Positions 53,998 through 62,131 of a DNA stretch of 64,000 nt are shown piece by piece. The stretch covers positions 558,001 to 622,000 of the forward strand of contig NZ_JAHXDI010000001.1 of assembly GCF_023091865.1 (NCBI RefSeq), written 5' to 3'. Below the pieces are notes generated by a model. It ran no database searches and had not been told where the DNA came from. It was given only the letters and a program-made list of their open reading frames with translations. Origin of the DNA: Chromohalobacter moromii (lineage in GTDB: Bacteria; Pseudomonadota; Gammaproteobacteria; Pseudomonadales; Halomonadaceae). A program made the position numbers and the translations under genes. Positions within the stretch are counted from its first letter, which is position 1; each line of letters opens with the position of its first letter.

Positions 53998-55029
53998 ATG
54001 GTTAAAGATAAACAGTTAGTTGCTATAGACCTTTTTAGCGGCTGCGGTGGCTTAAGCGAAGGCCTGAAACATTCAGGCTTTTCTGTTCTTGCCGCTATAG
54101 AACTAGACTTGAAGGCGGCTGAAACATACAGACTGAATCATCCAGAAGTCTCATTGCTGAATGAAGATATAAAAAGAATTGATCCTGTTGAGCTTATGGA
54201 AAAGCTTAATGTGAAGCCGGGTGAAGTTGATCTTATTGCTGGCTGCCCTCCATGCCAAGGCTTCTCTAGGCTAAGGACTAAGAACAAGTCAGGTTCTGTA
54301 AGAGATGAACGCAATGACTTGATTGAAAGTTTTTTTGTTTTTGTTAACGCAATCAAGCCAAAGTGCGTAATGCTTGAAAACGTTCCTTCTATTGCGGACG
54401 ATGATAGGTTTTTAAAAGTGTATGAGGAGCTCAATAAAGCTGGGTATCAATGTGTTTACGATGTCTTGGATGCCTCTGATTACAATGTTCCACAGCGCAG
54501 AAAAAGGTTGATATTGCTTGGCTCTAGAGTTGGCAAGGTGACTCTGGCCGAAAAGAGCTTGAAGAAAAATACAGTCAGGCATGCTATAGAAGGCTTAGGA
54601 GCTGCCGGTGATAGCGGCGACGAGATTCATGACATGCCTGAGAAAAGAAGCAAGGAAGTCAAGAACATCATATCGATGATACCTAAAGACGGTGGGAGTA
54701 GGTTTGAGCTCCCAGAGAAGTATCATTTGGCATGTTACAAAAGGAGCGGAGGCTTTAGGGATGTTTATGGGAGAATGTCATGGGATAAAGTTTCACCAAC
54801 CATTACAAGTGGGTGCCACAATCCCTCAAAAGGTAGGTTTTTGCACCCAGAAGATAATCGTGCAATAACTCTTAGGGAGGCTGCTATTTTACAGGGATTT
54901 CCTGAGCAATATAGGTTTATTTCAAGCCATGGTAAAGAAAGTATTGCTTTAATGGTGGGGAATGCTTTGCCACCCCCCTTCATAAGAGCCCATGCTGACT
55001 CATTAAAAAAATTGCTGATGGACGGCTAG
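53998..55029 (+). CDS. DNA cytosine-5 methyltransferase
   Basis: This 343-residue enzyme has all the main C5-methyltransferase motifs in order: I DLFSGCGG (11-18), IV GCPPCQGFS with catalytic Cys86, VI ENVPS (127), VIII PQRRKRL (165-171), IX with REAAILQGFPEQYRF, and X VGNALPPPF. The target-recognition region between VIII and IX is about 90 residues, so a short target is likely. It protects or marks DNA by methylating cytosine at C5. It shares the AT-rich composition and orientation of the AAA-TOPRIM gene. No classic restriction enzyme is adjacent; the decayed insertion element begins 13 bp after its stop. Confidence 0.95.
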   Translation: MVKDKQLVAIDLFSGCGGLSEGLKHSGFSVLAAIELDLKAAETYRLNHPEVSLLNEDIKRIDPVELMEKLNVKPGEVDLIAGCPPCQGFSRLRTKNKSGSVRDERNDLIESFFVFVNAIKPKCVMLENVPSIADDDRFLKVYEELNKAGYQCVYDVLDASDYNVPQRRKRLILLGSRVGKVTLAEKSLKKNTVRHAIEGLGAAGDSGDEIHDMPEKRSKEVKNIISMIPKDGGSRFELPEKYHLACYKRSGGFRDVYGRMSWDKVSPTITSGCHNPSKGRFLHPEDNRAITLREAAILQGFPEQYRFISSHGKESIALMVGNALPPPFIRAHADSLKKLLMDG

Positions 55030-55041
55030 TCGAATTTTGAA

Positions 55042-56247
55042 TGTACAGTGATGGTGTTCGCCTGACACATGCCCCCGTGGGCTCCCTATAGTTAAGCAGT
55101 GTTTTCTGCCGTTTTCCTGGGCTCCTTCTTCGTCCCCTTGGGGAGTCCTTTCTTGAAGACGGCATAGGGCGTCGTCCCCTTCATGTTGCGGCCCTGATGC
55201 GGCCGTTTCGTGTTGTAGATGACCAGATAATCGTTCAGGTCCTGCTGCATCTCTTCCAGGGCCTCGTACCACTTGGTGCGCCCCTGGATGCGGAAGTGCT
55301 CGTCCAGCAGGGTGCGGTGCAGCCGCTCGACGAAGCCGTTGCTCTGCGGTCGCCGAACCTTGGTGGTGCGGTGCTCGATCTCTTCGAGTTGAAGGAACAG
55401 CTCATACGGATGCTGATCCTTCCGGCCGCAGAACTCTCGGCCGTTGTGGCTGAGTACCGTGCTGACTTTGGCGTGGGCCTCGAAGAAAGGCAGTACGTCG
55501 TTGTTGAGCACATGTACTGCCGTGGTGGGCAGTTTGCTGGTGTAGAGGCGCCCCCAGGCGTAGCGGCTGAAGCAGTCGATGACGGACTGCAGATAGACCT
55601 TGCCGACCCCCTTGAGCGTTCCGACGAAGAAGGTGCCACTCGCCGGTGTGGTGGACTTCGATATGCTGTTCACGGAACTCAGGGCTAAAGCGTTCGAGCT
55701 GGCGTACCTGGTCTTCAGTGAGCTCGATTTTCTACTCACGCGTGGCGCGCTCGAGTCGCAGCAGGCGCTCATGACGGGTCACAAATCATGGCGTCCCTAG
55801 ACGCCTCTGACGCCCGTAGAGCTGACCTGGATGCCACGTAGCGCCAGTTCTTGAGCGACGCGAACCGGACCGTGGGTGGGGAAGGCCAGTCTGTGCTCGA
55901 GAATGGCCGTTTTGATCTCTTCGCTGACGCAATTGCGGTGTGGTCCCCGCGGCCCGGGAAGCTTGTCGACGAGCCCATCGGAGCCGAAGGTTTGATAGTT
56001 GCGCCGTATCTCATAGAACTGCTGTCGCGAGTAGTCCATCAGCTTGCAGTCCATGCTTACATTCTGCAGACCCTTGGCCAGCTTTAGGAGGCTGAGCTGG
56101 CGCTGTGCTACTTTTTATTCGCTGGCCTTAGTCGTTTCCTTATAGTTTTACGGCCGATCTTCAGACATTTTCCCTACAGTCCACGGGGAGCGCTATGGCC
56201 AACTCGCTTTCAGTGGTCAACTGTCAGGTAAATACCGTCACATCTCA
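55042..56247 (-). mobile_element. Decayed IS481-type insertion sequence
   Basis: This 1,206-bp element is bounded by 26-bp imperfect inverted repeats at 55042-55067 (TGTACAGTGATGG... ending CCTGACA) and 56222-56247; 18 of 26 positions pair. The inside encodes a broken transposase on the reverse strand. No clear target-site duplication is visible, which fits an old insertion. It ends the AT-rich insert on the right. Confidence 0.8.
55092..56111 (-). pseudogene. IS481-type transposase, inactivated
   Basis: The N-terminal helix-turn-helix part (QLSLLKLAKGLQNVS, then DYSRQQFYEIRRNYQTFGSD) runs to a stop at about 55797. A second in-frame stop and a third at the TRE-stop-KIE position follow. The frame then shifts near 55660 before the rve catalytic core continues (YLQSVIDCFSRYAWGRLYTS). 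The core keeps the first Asp and the Glu (GFVERLHRTL), but the second catalytic Asp is His in VLSHNGREFCG. The element cannot make active transposase. Confidence 0.9.
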
Positions 56248-56362
56248 CACAAACGTCTCTGCCATCAGGGTAAAGGAAGAGGAAACCCGCATCGGCGGTG
56301 GAGCAAGTTCTGGAACCTACGTCGGTGAACGATGCTATAAGCGTCTGCCCTTCTGGCGACTC

Positions 56363-58159
56363 TTATGGTCTTCGTGGGTAGCGGTACGCGCCAGGATCCA
56401 GTTCCAGCTTTTGAAGCCGGTAGGCCAGCTTGGCCCGTGTGATGCCCAGTTCACGGGCGGCGAGGGAGACGTTGCCTTCGGTCTCTCTGAGTATTCTTTC
56501 GAGCATTTCTACTTCTTGCTCGGCAGCGGGCTTGCTCGTCGTGTCAGATCTTTTGACCTCAGCGGAGTCGGCGGGGCTGGCCGTCTCGAGATCTCCCGCG
56601 TCGTTGATTCGTAGTTTGGGGCCAGGGTTCGAGGAGAAGCCGGTGTCCTCGAACAGGTGGAAAACATCGATCGGCCCGCCATCGATGGCATTGATGACGC
56701 CTCGTTCCACCAGGTTCTGGAGCTCGCGGATGTTGCCGGGATAGTCATATTCCAACAGGGCGTCGGAGGCCTTCCGGGTAAGCCCGGTAATGGATTTCCG
56801 ATAGCGCTCGGCGTAGTGGCGTGAAAAATGCTCGACCAGCAGCGGGATATCATCGCGCCGTTCCCTGAGCGGTGGAAGGCGGATAGGGAAGACGTTCAGG
56901 CGGTAGTAGAGGTCCTCTCTGAACCGGCCAGCCTGCACCTCCTGGAAGAGATCCTTGTTCGAGGCGGCGACGATCCGAACGTCGACCCGGATCGACTGGC
57001 CCCCGCCTACGCGTTCGATCTCGCCGTCCTGCAGCGTGCGCAGCAGCTTGCCCTGGGCTTCCAGACTCAGTGACGGGATTTCATCGAGAAAGAGAGTGCC
57101 GCCATCGGCGCGTTCGAAGCGTCCGGGCCGGCTGCGTTCCGCCCCCGTGAAGGCGCCTTTTTCCACGCCGAACAGCTCGGCTTCTATCAGTGTCTCGGGA
57201 ATTGCCGCGCAGTTGAGGGCGACGAAGGGGCCATCGGCCAGCAGGCTGTTACGGTGCAGTGCATTGGCGAAGAGATCTTTGCCCACGCCCGACTCGCCGT
57301 TGAGCAGCACGGTAGCTGGTGTGGGGGCGACGCGTTCGATCTTTTGCAAGGCAATGCTGACAGCGGCAGACACCCCCACGATTCTTTGGAAGTCGCCTCC
57401 GGTGGGGGTGCCCCCGGGGGAAGACGACATCTCGGTCTTTCTGCGAGAGGTGCGAGTCGGTGTCTCGGTGTTTGGCAGCGTATGCCGATCGAGCTGCAGC
57501 CAGCTGAGATCATCGATGTCGTCCATGCGCTCATTGGTCGTTTCACCCACGATACGGCAGTGCGAAGAGCCACAGCCGGCGCATTCGAGCTCACGGTAGA
57601 TCACGCGCTTGCCATAGAAAGCGCTGGCATAGCCACTCGCGTAGCCGAGCTGCATCCAGCAGATAGGCTCCGGAGAAAGACCGTACGCCTTGATGTGCTC
57701 GGCGGCTTCGATGGAGTCATGCCAGAGAAACTCCGCATCGAAGGTGCCGTTCGGAATGTCGTGATCGCGGCGTATCGTCTCGACCTTCACCATCCCCATC
57801 ACTGCATGTAGGCGCTCACCCGCGGTCAAGACCCCGGCATCGTCGCTATCTGGCCAATGTTTTCGCACGAACGCGGCATCCGAGGCGCCGGCCGAGAAGC
57901 CGACTCGCATCAGCAGGTCGCGTGCGCCGATGGGCCCCAGGGCCTCGATCAGCTCTCGACGCAAGGCGCCAAAAGAGTTGGCGCCGAACAGCAGCATGCG
58001 GCGGGTATCGAACCAGATCCGTCCGTCGTTGGGTGTGAAGCGAAGGCTCTCCGTCAAATCGTGTAGCGTCGGCGGATCTCCGGTATGCAGCGAATCTTCG
58101 ACAGAATTGGCTCGCTGAGCTTGCGCAGCGATCTCCGAAAGGCGCAGTTTTCTGGGCAT
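56363..58159 (-). CDS. Sigma54-dependent aromatic-sensing activator (DmpR/MopR/XylR type)
   Basis: This 598-residue activator has a XylR_N/V4R sensor (about 40-210), an AAA+ domain (255-495) with Walker A GESGVGKD at 288-295 and the sigma54-contact loop GAFTGA, and a C-terminal Fis-type HTH ([20 protein letters not shown]). The zinc site of MopR/DmpR is conserved in spacing as Cys167, Glu190, Cys193 and Cys201. The two phenol-contacting residues known in MopR appear as His118 and Trp146. It is divergent from the catabolic genes, which have a sigma54 promoter, so it should switch them on with a phenolic effector. Confidence 0.94.
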   Translation of the reverse strand: MPRKLRLSEIAAQAQRANSVEDSLHTGDPPTLHDLTESLRFTPNDGRIWFDTRRMLLFGANSFGALRRELIEALGPIGARDLLMRVGFSAGASDAAFVRKHWPDSDDAGVLTAGERLHAVMGMVKVETIRRDHDIPNGTFDAEFLWHDSIEAAEHIKAYGLSPEPICWMQLGYASGYASAFYGKRVIYRELECAGCGSSHCRIVGETTNERMDDIDDLSWLQLDRHTLPNTETPTRTSRRKTEMSSSPGGTPTGGDFQRIVGVSAAVSIALQKIERVAPTPATVLLNGESGVGKDLFANALHRNSLLADGPFVALNCAAIPETLIEAELFGVEKGAFTGAERSRPGRFERADGGTLFLDEIPSLSLEAQGKLLRTLQDGEIERVGGGQSIRVDVRIVAASNKDLFQEVQAGRFREDLYYRLNVFPIRLPPLRERRDDIPLLVEHFSRHYAERYRKSITGLTRKASDALLEYDYPGNIRELQNLVERGVINAIDGGPIDVFHLFEDTGFSSNPGPKLRINDAGDLETASPADSAEVKRSDTTSKPAAEQEVEMLERILRETEGNVSLAARELGITRAKLAYRLQKLELDPGAYRYPRRP

Positions 58160-58276
58160 ATATTTACCCTACCAAAGTCGCAGGAATTAATTCTATCCGG
58201 CCTCAGTTTTCAAAATTTTTTGTGAAAATAATGAATTTTATAAAGCCTAAAAGAATGCGCTTTATCTTGCCGTTAT

Positions 58277-58318
58277 CCATTGGTCTTTAGGGCGAGTGAT
58301 ATTTTGCTTTCCCAATGG
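58277..58318. promoter_or_regulatory. Candidate upstream activator site for the sigma54 activator
   Basis: CCATTGG at 58277-58283 and its inverted copy CCAATGG at 58312-58318 are centred about 70-90 bp upstream of the sigma54 promoter, between the activator gene and its presumed target. Enhancer-binding proteins of this type bind such paired sites, but the half sites are short. Confidence 0.35.
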
Positions 58319-58364
58319 GGGGTTATGCCTATTACTTATACAAAGGTCTATTCCTATTTGTTGG

Positions 58365-58380
58365 TGGCATACCGCTTGCT
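58365..58380 (+). promoter_or_regulatory. Sigma54 (RpoN) promoter of the cupin-SDR-ADH-MFS genes
   Basis: TGGCATACCGCTTGCT has the GG at -24 and GC at -12 with correct spacing and matches the consensus TGGCACGNNNNTTGCW at all but two positions. It ends 49 bp before the cupin start codon and faces away from the sigma54 activator gene. Confidence 0.85.
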
Positions 58381-58429
58381 CTTAGTTAATGGGAAAGCAG
58401 TATGACTTAGCATTTAGAGGAGAAAGACC

Positions 58430-58957
58430 ATGTCGAATGCACCCGCAAGCAATGCTTATAAAATCGTCGAAGTACCAGAGCCGATGAAGGCAATGCAGGA
58501 TCGATTCGGGAAAGAGGGGAGTTACGTCGGGCTCTCGGAAGAGGAAAGTCCGTGGGTTCCTTTTGGCGAAAACGCTGCCATACGCCATCTCGCTTTCGAT
58601 GTCAGGAACAATGTTTACTGCAATATTTTGTGGATAAAGGGACCTGGCGTCATTGGCACGCACAAGCACCGTGGCATGGTCTGGGCCGTCGGCATGGAGG
58701 GGAGTTTCCGCTATCTGGAGTACGACTGGACCTGCGGGCCCGGTGAATTCATCACCGAAATGCCTGGTCAGGCACACACGCTGGTGACCGATGAACCGAA
58801 TGGCATGAAAGCGCTTTTCTGGATGCAGGGGGCCAATGAATTCTATGACGAAAATGGGGAATGGGCAGAGACTCTAGACGTCTTCTGGTTCATCAACCAC
58901 TACGTAACCTACTGCGAAGAAAACGGCATTCCCATCAACGAACAACTGTTTCTGTGA
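58430..58957 (+). CDS. Cupin dioxygenase, 2,4'-dihydroxyacetophenone dioxygenase family
   Basis: This 175-residue single cupin domain carries the metal-binding pattern GTHKHRG with His78 and His80, and MPGQAHTLV with His116, on a PFGENAAIRHLAFDV framework. This fits the 2,4'-dihydroxyacetophenone dioxygenase family, iron enzymes that split a hydroxy-acetophenone side chain to a benzoate and formate. It is the first gene behind the sigma54 promoter. A GAGGAGAAAG site precedes the ATG. The downstream SDR and ADH could feed or drain the same pathway. The true substrate may be another aromatic ketone or hydroxy-ketone. Confidence 0.82.
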   Translation: MSNAPASNAYKIVEVPEPMKAMQDRFGKEGSYVGLSEEESPWVPFGENAAIRHLAFDVRNNVYCNILWIKGPGVIGTHKHRGMVWAVGMEGSFRYLEYDWTCGPGEFITEMPGQAHTLVTDEPNGMKALFWMQGANEFYDENGEWAETLDVFWFINHYVTYCEENGIPINEQLFL

Positions 58958-58965
58958 GGAATGTC

Positions 58966-59784
58966 ATGAGCTTTTTTGAACGGTTCAGCGTCGAGGGGCG
59001 CTCGGCATTGGTCACGGGCGGTGCGTCGGGTCTGGGGCTCGCGTATGTCGAAGTGTTGGCGGAAAACGGCGCCAGGGTCACGCTCGCGGATATTGATATC
59101 GAAACCGCGGAGCGTGAAGCAGGTCGATTGAGAGAGCGGGGTTTCGAGGTATACGCCCAGTCGCTCGATGTGGCCGACAGAGATCAGACTGACCTGGCAT
59201 TCGAGGAACATGTCCGCCGCTTCGACGATCTGGATATCGTCTTCGCCAATGCCGGAATCGACCCGGGCGCGGGCTTTTGGAATCCGGCCGGGTGGCGCAA
59301 CGAAGAGGGGCAGGTCGATACGCTGGACCCGGCACGCTGGGACCGGACGATCGCCATCAACCTGACCGGTACCTTCAACACCGTGCGCATGGCGGCGAAA
59401 TACATGAAACCTCGTCGTCGCGGATCCATCGTCGTCACCTCGTCGAATGCCGCCATCATCACCGAGCCCGTGGTAGGGCTCCCCTACATGCCGGCCAAGG
59501 CCGGTGTGTCCCACATGGTCCGCCAGTTGGCCCTGGAGCTCGCTGAGTTCGGGATACGCGTCAATACCATCGCGCCGGGCGGTTTTGCCACCAATATCGG
59601 TGGGGGCTGGCTCAAAGATGAAGCCGTACGGCGAAGCTGGGACGCCAAGGTGCCCCTCGGGCGAATAGCGGACCCTGAGCAGATCAAGGCGCTCGCACTC
59701 TATCTGGCCTCGGAAGCGTCCTCGTACATGACGGGCGCACAGCTAGTCATCGATGGCGGAACTTCTCTCGGGAGGATCGACTGA
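58966..59784 (+). CDS. SDR-family dehydrogenase of the aromatic locus
   Basis: This 272-residue classical SDR has TGGASGLG near residue 18, ADIDIE at the cofactor-specificity turn (Asp favours NAD), NAGIDPG, the catalytic Ser in VTSSNAA and the motif YMPAKAG. The ATG at 58966 lies 8 bp after the cupin stop, with GAGGAATGTC before it. The next gene overlaps its stop (TGATG). It probably oxidises or reduces an alcohol or ketone in the aromatic pathway. Confidence 0.88.
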   Translation: MSFFERFSVEGRSALVTGGASGLGLAYVEVLAENGARVTLADIDIETAEREAGRLRERGFEVYAQSLDVADRDQTDLAFEEHVRRFDDLDIVFANAGIDPGAGFWNPAGWRNEEGQVDTLDPARWDRTIAINLTGTFNTVRMAAKYMKPRRRGSIVVTSSNAAIITEPVVGLPYMPAKAGVSHMVRQLALELAEFGIRVNTIAPGGFATNIGGGWLKDEAVRRSWDAKVPLGRIADPEQIKALALYLASEASSYMTGAQLVIDGGTSLGRID

Positions 59785-60800
59785 TGCGTGCTGCCGTCTT
59801 TCATGAGTTGTATCGGCCTTTGGAAATCCGTGAGCTTCCGGATCCTACGCCGGGCGATGACGAAGTCGTCATCCAGGTGAAGCGCTGTGGAATCTGCGGC
59901 TCGGACCTGCACATGACCGAAGACGCCGTGTTCGGTCTCTGCCCCGGCGATGTGCTGGGGCACGAGTATGCCGGCGAGGTCGTCGCCTGCGGCACAGCGG
60001 TCGACAATCTGCGCCCGGGGCAGCAGGTCTCCGTCATGCCATTCCGAAGCTGCGGGCGCTGTCTCTCCTGCCTGTCGGGGGATCCGGCCTGGTGTCGACA
60101 GATGGTGCTCGAAGGCGGGGGCTATGGCGAGTACGCGGCCACCGCGGCACGCCAGTGCATTGCGCTGCCCGATGGCGTGAGCACGGAGGACGGCGCGATC
60201 GTCGAACCCCTGGCCGTGGCGCTTCACGGGGTTCGGCTTTCCGGCCTGCAGCCCGGCGATCGCGTGCTGATTCTCGGCGCCGGTCCTATTGGTCTGGCGG
60301 CCGCCTTCTGGGCGCGTCGCTTCGGAGCGAGACAGGTCGTCGTCCAGGATATCGCCCGTTACCAGGAGCAGCGGGCCCAAGACATGGGGGCAACCGGTTT
60401 CGTCTGCACGCCAAACGATCCCGTGGGGAGCGCGGAGCGTGAGCTCGGTGGGAAAGCGGACATCGTTTTCGAGTGTGCCGGTGTTCCAGGTCTCATCGCA
60501 CAGGCCATCGATCAGGTCAGGCCACATGGCACGATTCTGCTCCTCGGCCTGTGTACCAAGCCCGATAGCTTCGTCCCCTTCGCCGCCCTGTCGAAAGAGG
60601 TACGCCTTCAAACGGCTGCCTTCTTTTCCCGGCGCGAGTACGAAAGTGCTCTGGATGTGCTCGATGCCGGTGCTATTGAACCTCGCCACTTGATTACCGA
60701 GACGGTGCCGCTGAAAAACGTGCCGACGGTATTCGAGTCTCTGAAAAGCCGCACTCGCCAATGCAAGGTGCTAATCAGCCATGAACAACAACAATGCTAA
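59784..60800 (+). CDS. Zinc-dependent medium-chain alcohol dehydrogenase
   Basis: This 338-residue MDR protein has catalytic-zinc region CGICGSDLH and GHEYAGEV, and a structural zinc lobe with four Cys in CGRCLSCLSGDPAWC. The Rossmann motif is GAGPIG, followed by an Asp (VVQDIAR) that favours NAD. It resembles sorbitol/threonine dehydrogenase-type enzymes. Its ATG overlaps the SDR stop and its end overlaps the MFS gene by 20 bp, so the unit is tightly coupled. The substrate is probably an alcohol intermediate of the aromatic pathway. Confidence 0.9.
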   Translation: MRAAVFHELYRPLEIRELPDPTPGDDEVVIQVKRCGICGSDLHMTEDAVFGLCPGDVLGHEYAGEVVACGTAVDNLRPGQQVSVMPFRSCGRCLSCLSGDPAWCRQMVLEGGGYGEYAATAARQCIALPDGVSTEDGAIVEPLAVALHGVRLSGLQPGDRVLILGAGPIGLAAAFWARRFGARQVVVQDIARYQEQRAQDMGATGFVCTPNDPVGSAERELGGKADIVFECAGVPGLIAQAIDQVRPHGTILLLGLCTKPDSFVPFAALSKEVRLQTAAFFSRREYESALDVLDAGAIEPRHLITETVPLKNVPTVFESLKSRTRQCKVLISHEQQQC

Positions 60801-62067
60801 TGCCATGCCTAACACGCGCGCCAGCTCACGCTATCAGATCATCCTGGTCGCACTGCTGAGCTTGAACTTCGGTATCGTCTTTTTCGACAGGAATGCGCTG
60901 AACTTCCTGATGCCATTCGTCCAACCAGAACTCGGGTTGACGAATACCCAGATAGGCCTGACGGCCTCTGCGCTGTCGATTACCTGGGCCATATCGGGCC
61001 TGATATTTGGTGCCATGTCCGATCGCAGCGGGCGAAGAAAGATTTTTCTCATTCTGGCCACCATCATTTTCTCCCTCTGCTCCTTTCTGACCGGGCTCGC
61101 CACTTCCTTTCTGCTGCTGCTCGGTGCACGGCTGCTCATGGGGGTTGCAGAGGGCCCCATCCTGCCGATATCGCAGACGGTGACGGCCATGGAAGTGACA
61201 CCCGAACGCCGGGGTGTGGCCATGGGCGTGATGCAGAACTTCGGGTCGAACCTGTTGGGCTCTTTCGCGGCCCCGGTGGTGCTGGTCGCCGTGGCCTCGG
61301 CCTTTGGTTGGCGAGAGGCCTTCTTCCTTGCCGGTATGCCGGGGCTGCTTGCCGCAGGACTTCTCTGGTGGCTGATGCGTGAACCTGGCGTCTCTCCGGT
61401 GCCGTCCGCGGTGGGTGACAAACCCGCCTCACGGCGACCGAGTATCAAGGAGATGCTCGCGCACCGGAACATGGTCATTTGCTCACTGATGGCGATCCTG
61501 CTGGTCGGCTATCTGGTGGTCTGCTGGTCCTTCATGCCTATCTACCTCACCAGTGTTCGGGGCTATTCTCCCCAAGCCATGGGCTGGTTGATGGGGACTC
61601 TGGGCATCTCGGCTGCCGTCGGAAGCTTCGTGGTCAGCGGCATCTCCGACAAGGTGGGCCGTAAGCCGGTCATGATCATTACGCCCTTCATGGGGCTGAT
61701 TCTGACCCTTGGTGCGATGTACTTCCAAGGTCATGCCTTCATCCTGGCCATTCTGTTTTTCTTCGGTTGGTCCTTGAATGGCATATTCCCACTGTTCATG
61801 GCCATCGTCCCGTCCGAGACAGTCGACTCACGATACATCGCCACCGCCCTTGGCTTCGTGTGTGGTATCGGCGAAGTCTTTGGTGGCGGTGTTTTCCCTA
61901 CCTTGGCCGGTGCTGCAGCCGACATTGCCGGCCAGGCCGCGCCTCTGTGGTTGATGAGCGGTATCTGTGTCCTTGCAGGCATTCTGGCACTGGGTCTTCA
62001 GGAGACAGCACCAGCGGTTTTGGCCAAGCGGTCGCAAGAGACTCTAGCCTCGCCATCTCTCAATTGA
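60781..62067 (+). CDS. MFS transporter (aromatic-acid/anion symporter-like)
   Basis: This 428-residue inner-membrane protein has twelve hydrophobic segments. The MFS loop signature GAMSDRSGRRK between helices 2 and 3 and its repeat SGISDKVGRKP between helices 8 and 9 are clear, and GVAEGPILPISQTVTAME is typical of the anion:cation symporter group that carries aromatic and sugar acids. Two starts are possible, at 60781 and 60805; the first overlaps the ADH gene by 20 bp. It likely brings in the aromatic substrate. Confidence 0.92.
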   Translation: MNNNNANAMPNTRASSRYQIILVALLSLNFGIVFFDRNALNFLMPFVQPELGLTNTQIGLTASALSITWAISGLIFGAMSDRSGRRKIFLILATIIFSLCSFLTGLATSFLLLLGARLLMGVAEGPILPISQTVTAMEVTPERRGVAMGVMQNFGSNLLGSFAAPVVLVAVASAFGWREAFFLAGMPGLLAAGLLWWLMREPGVSPVPSAVGDKPASRRPSIKEMLAHRNMVICSLMAILLVGYLVVCWSFMPIYLTSVRGYSPQAMGWLMGTLGISAAVGSFVVSGISDKVGRKPVMIITPFMGLILTLGAMYFQGHAFILAILFFFGWSLNGIFPLFMAIVPSETVDSRYIATALGFVCGIGEVFGGGVFPTLAGAAADIAGQAAPLWLMSGICVLAGILALGLQETAPAVLAKRSQETLASPSLN

Positions 62068-62131
62068 GTTAAAAGCCGAGTGTCGAAAAATAAAATTTAT
62101 AAATGCACGCCGATAAAATACAAGGATAATA

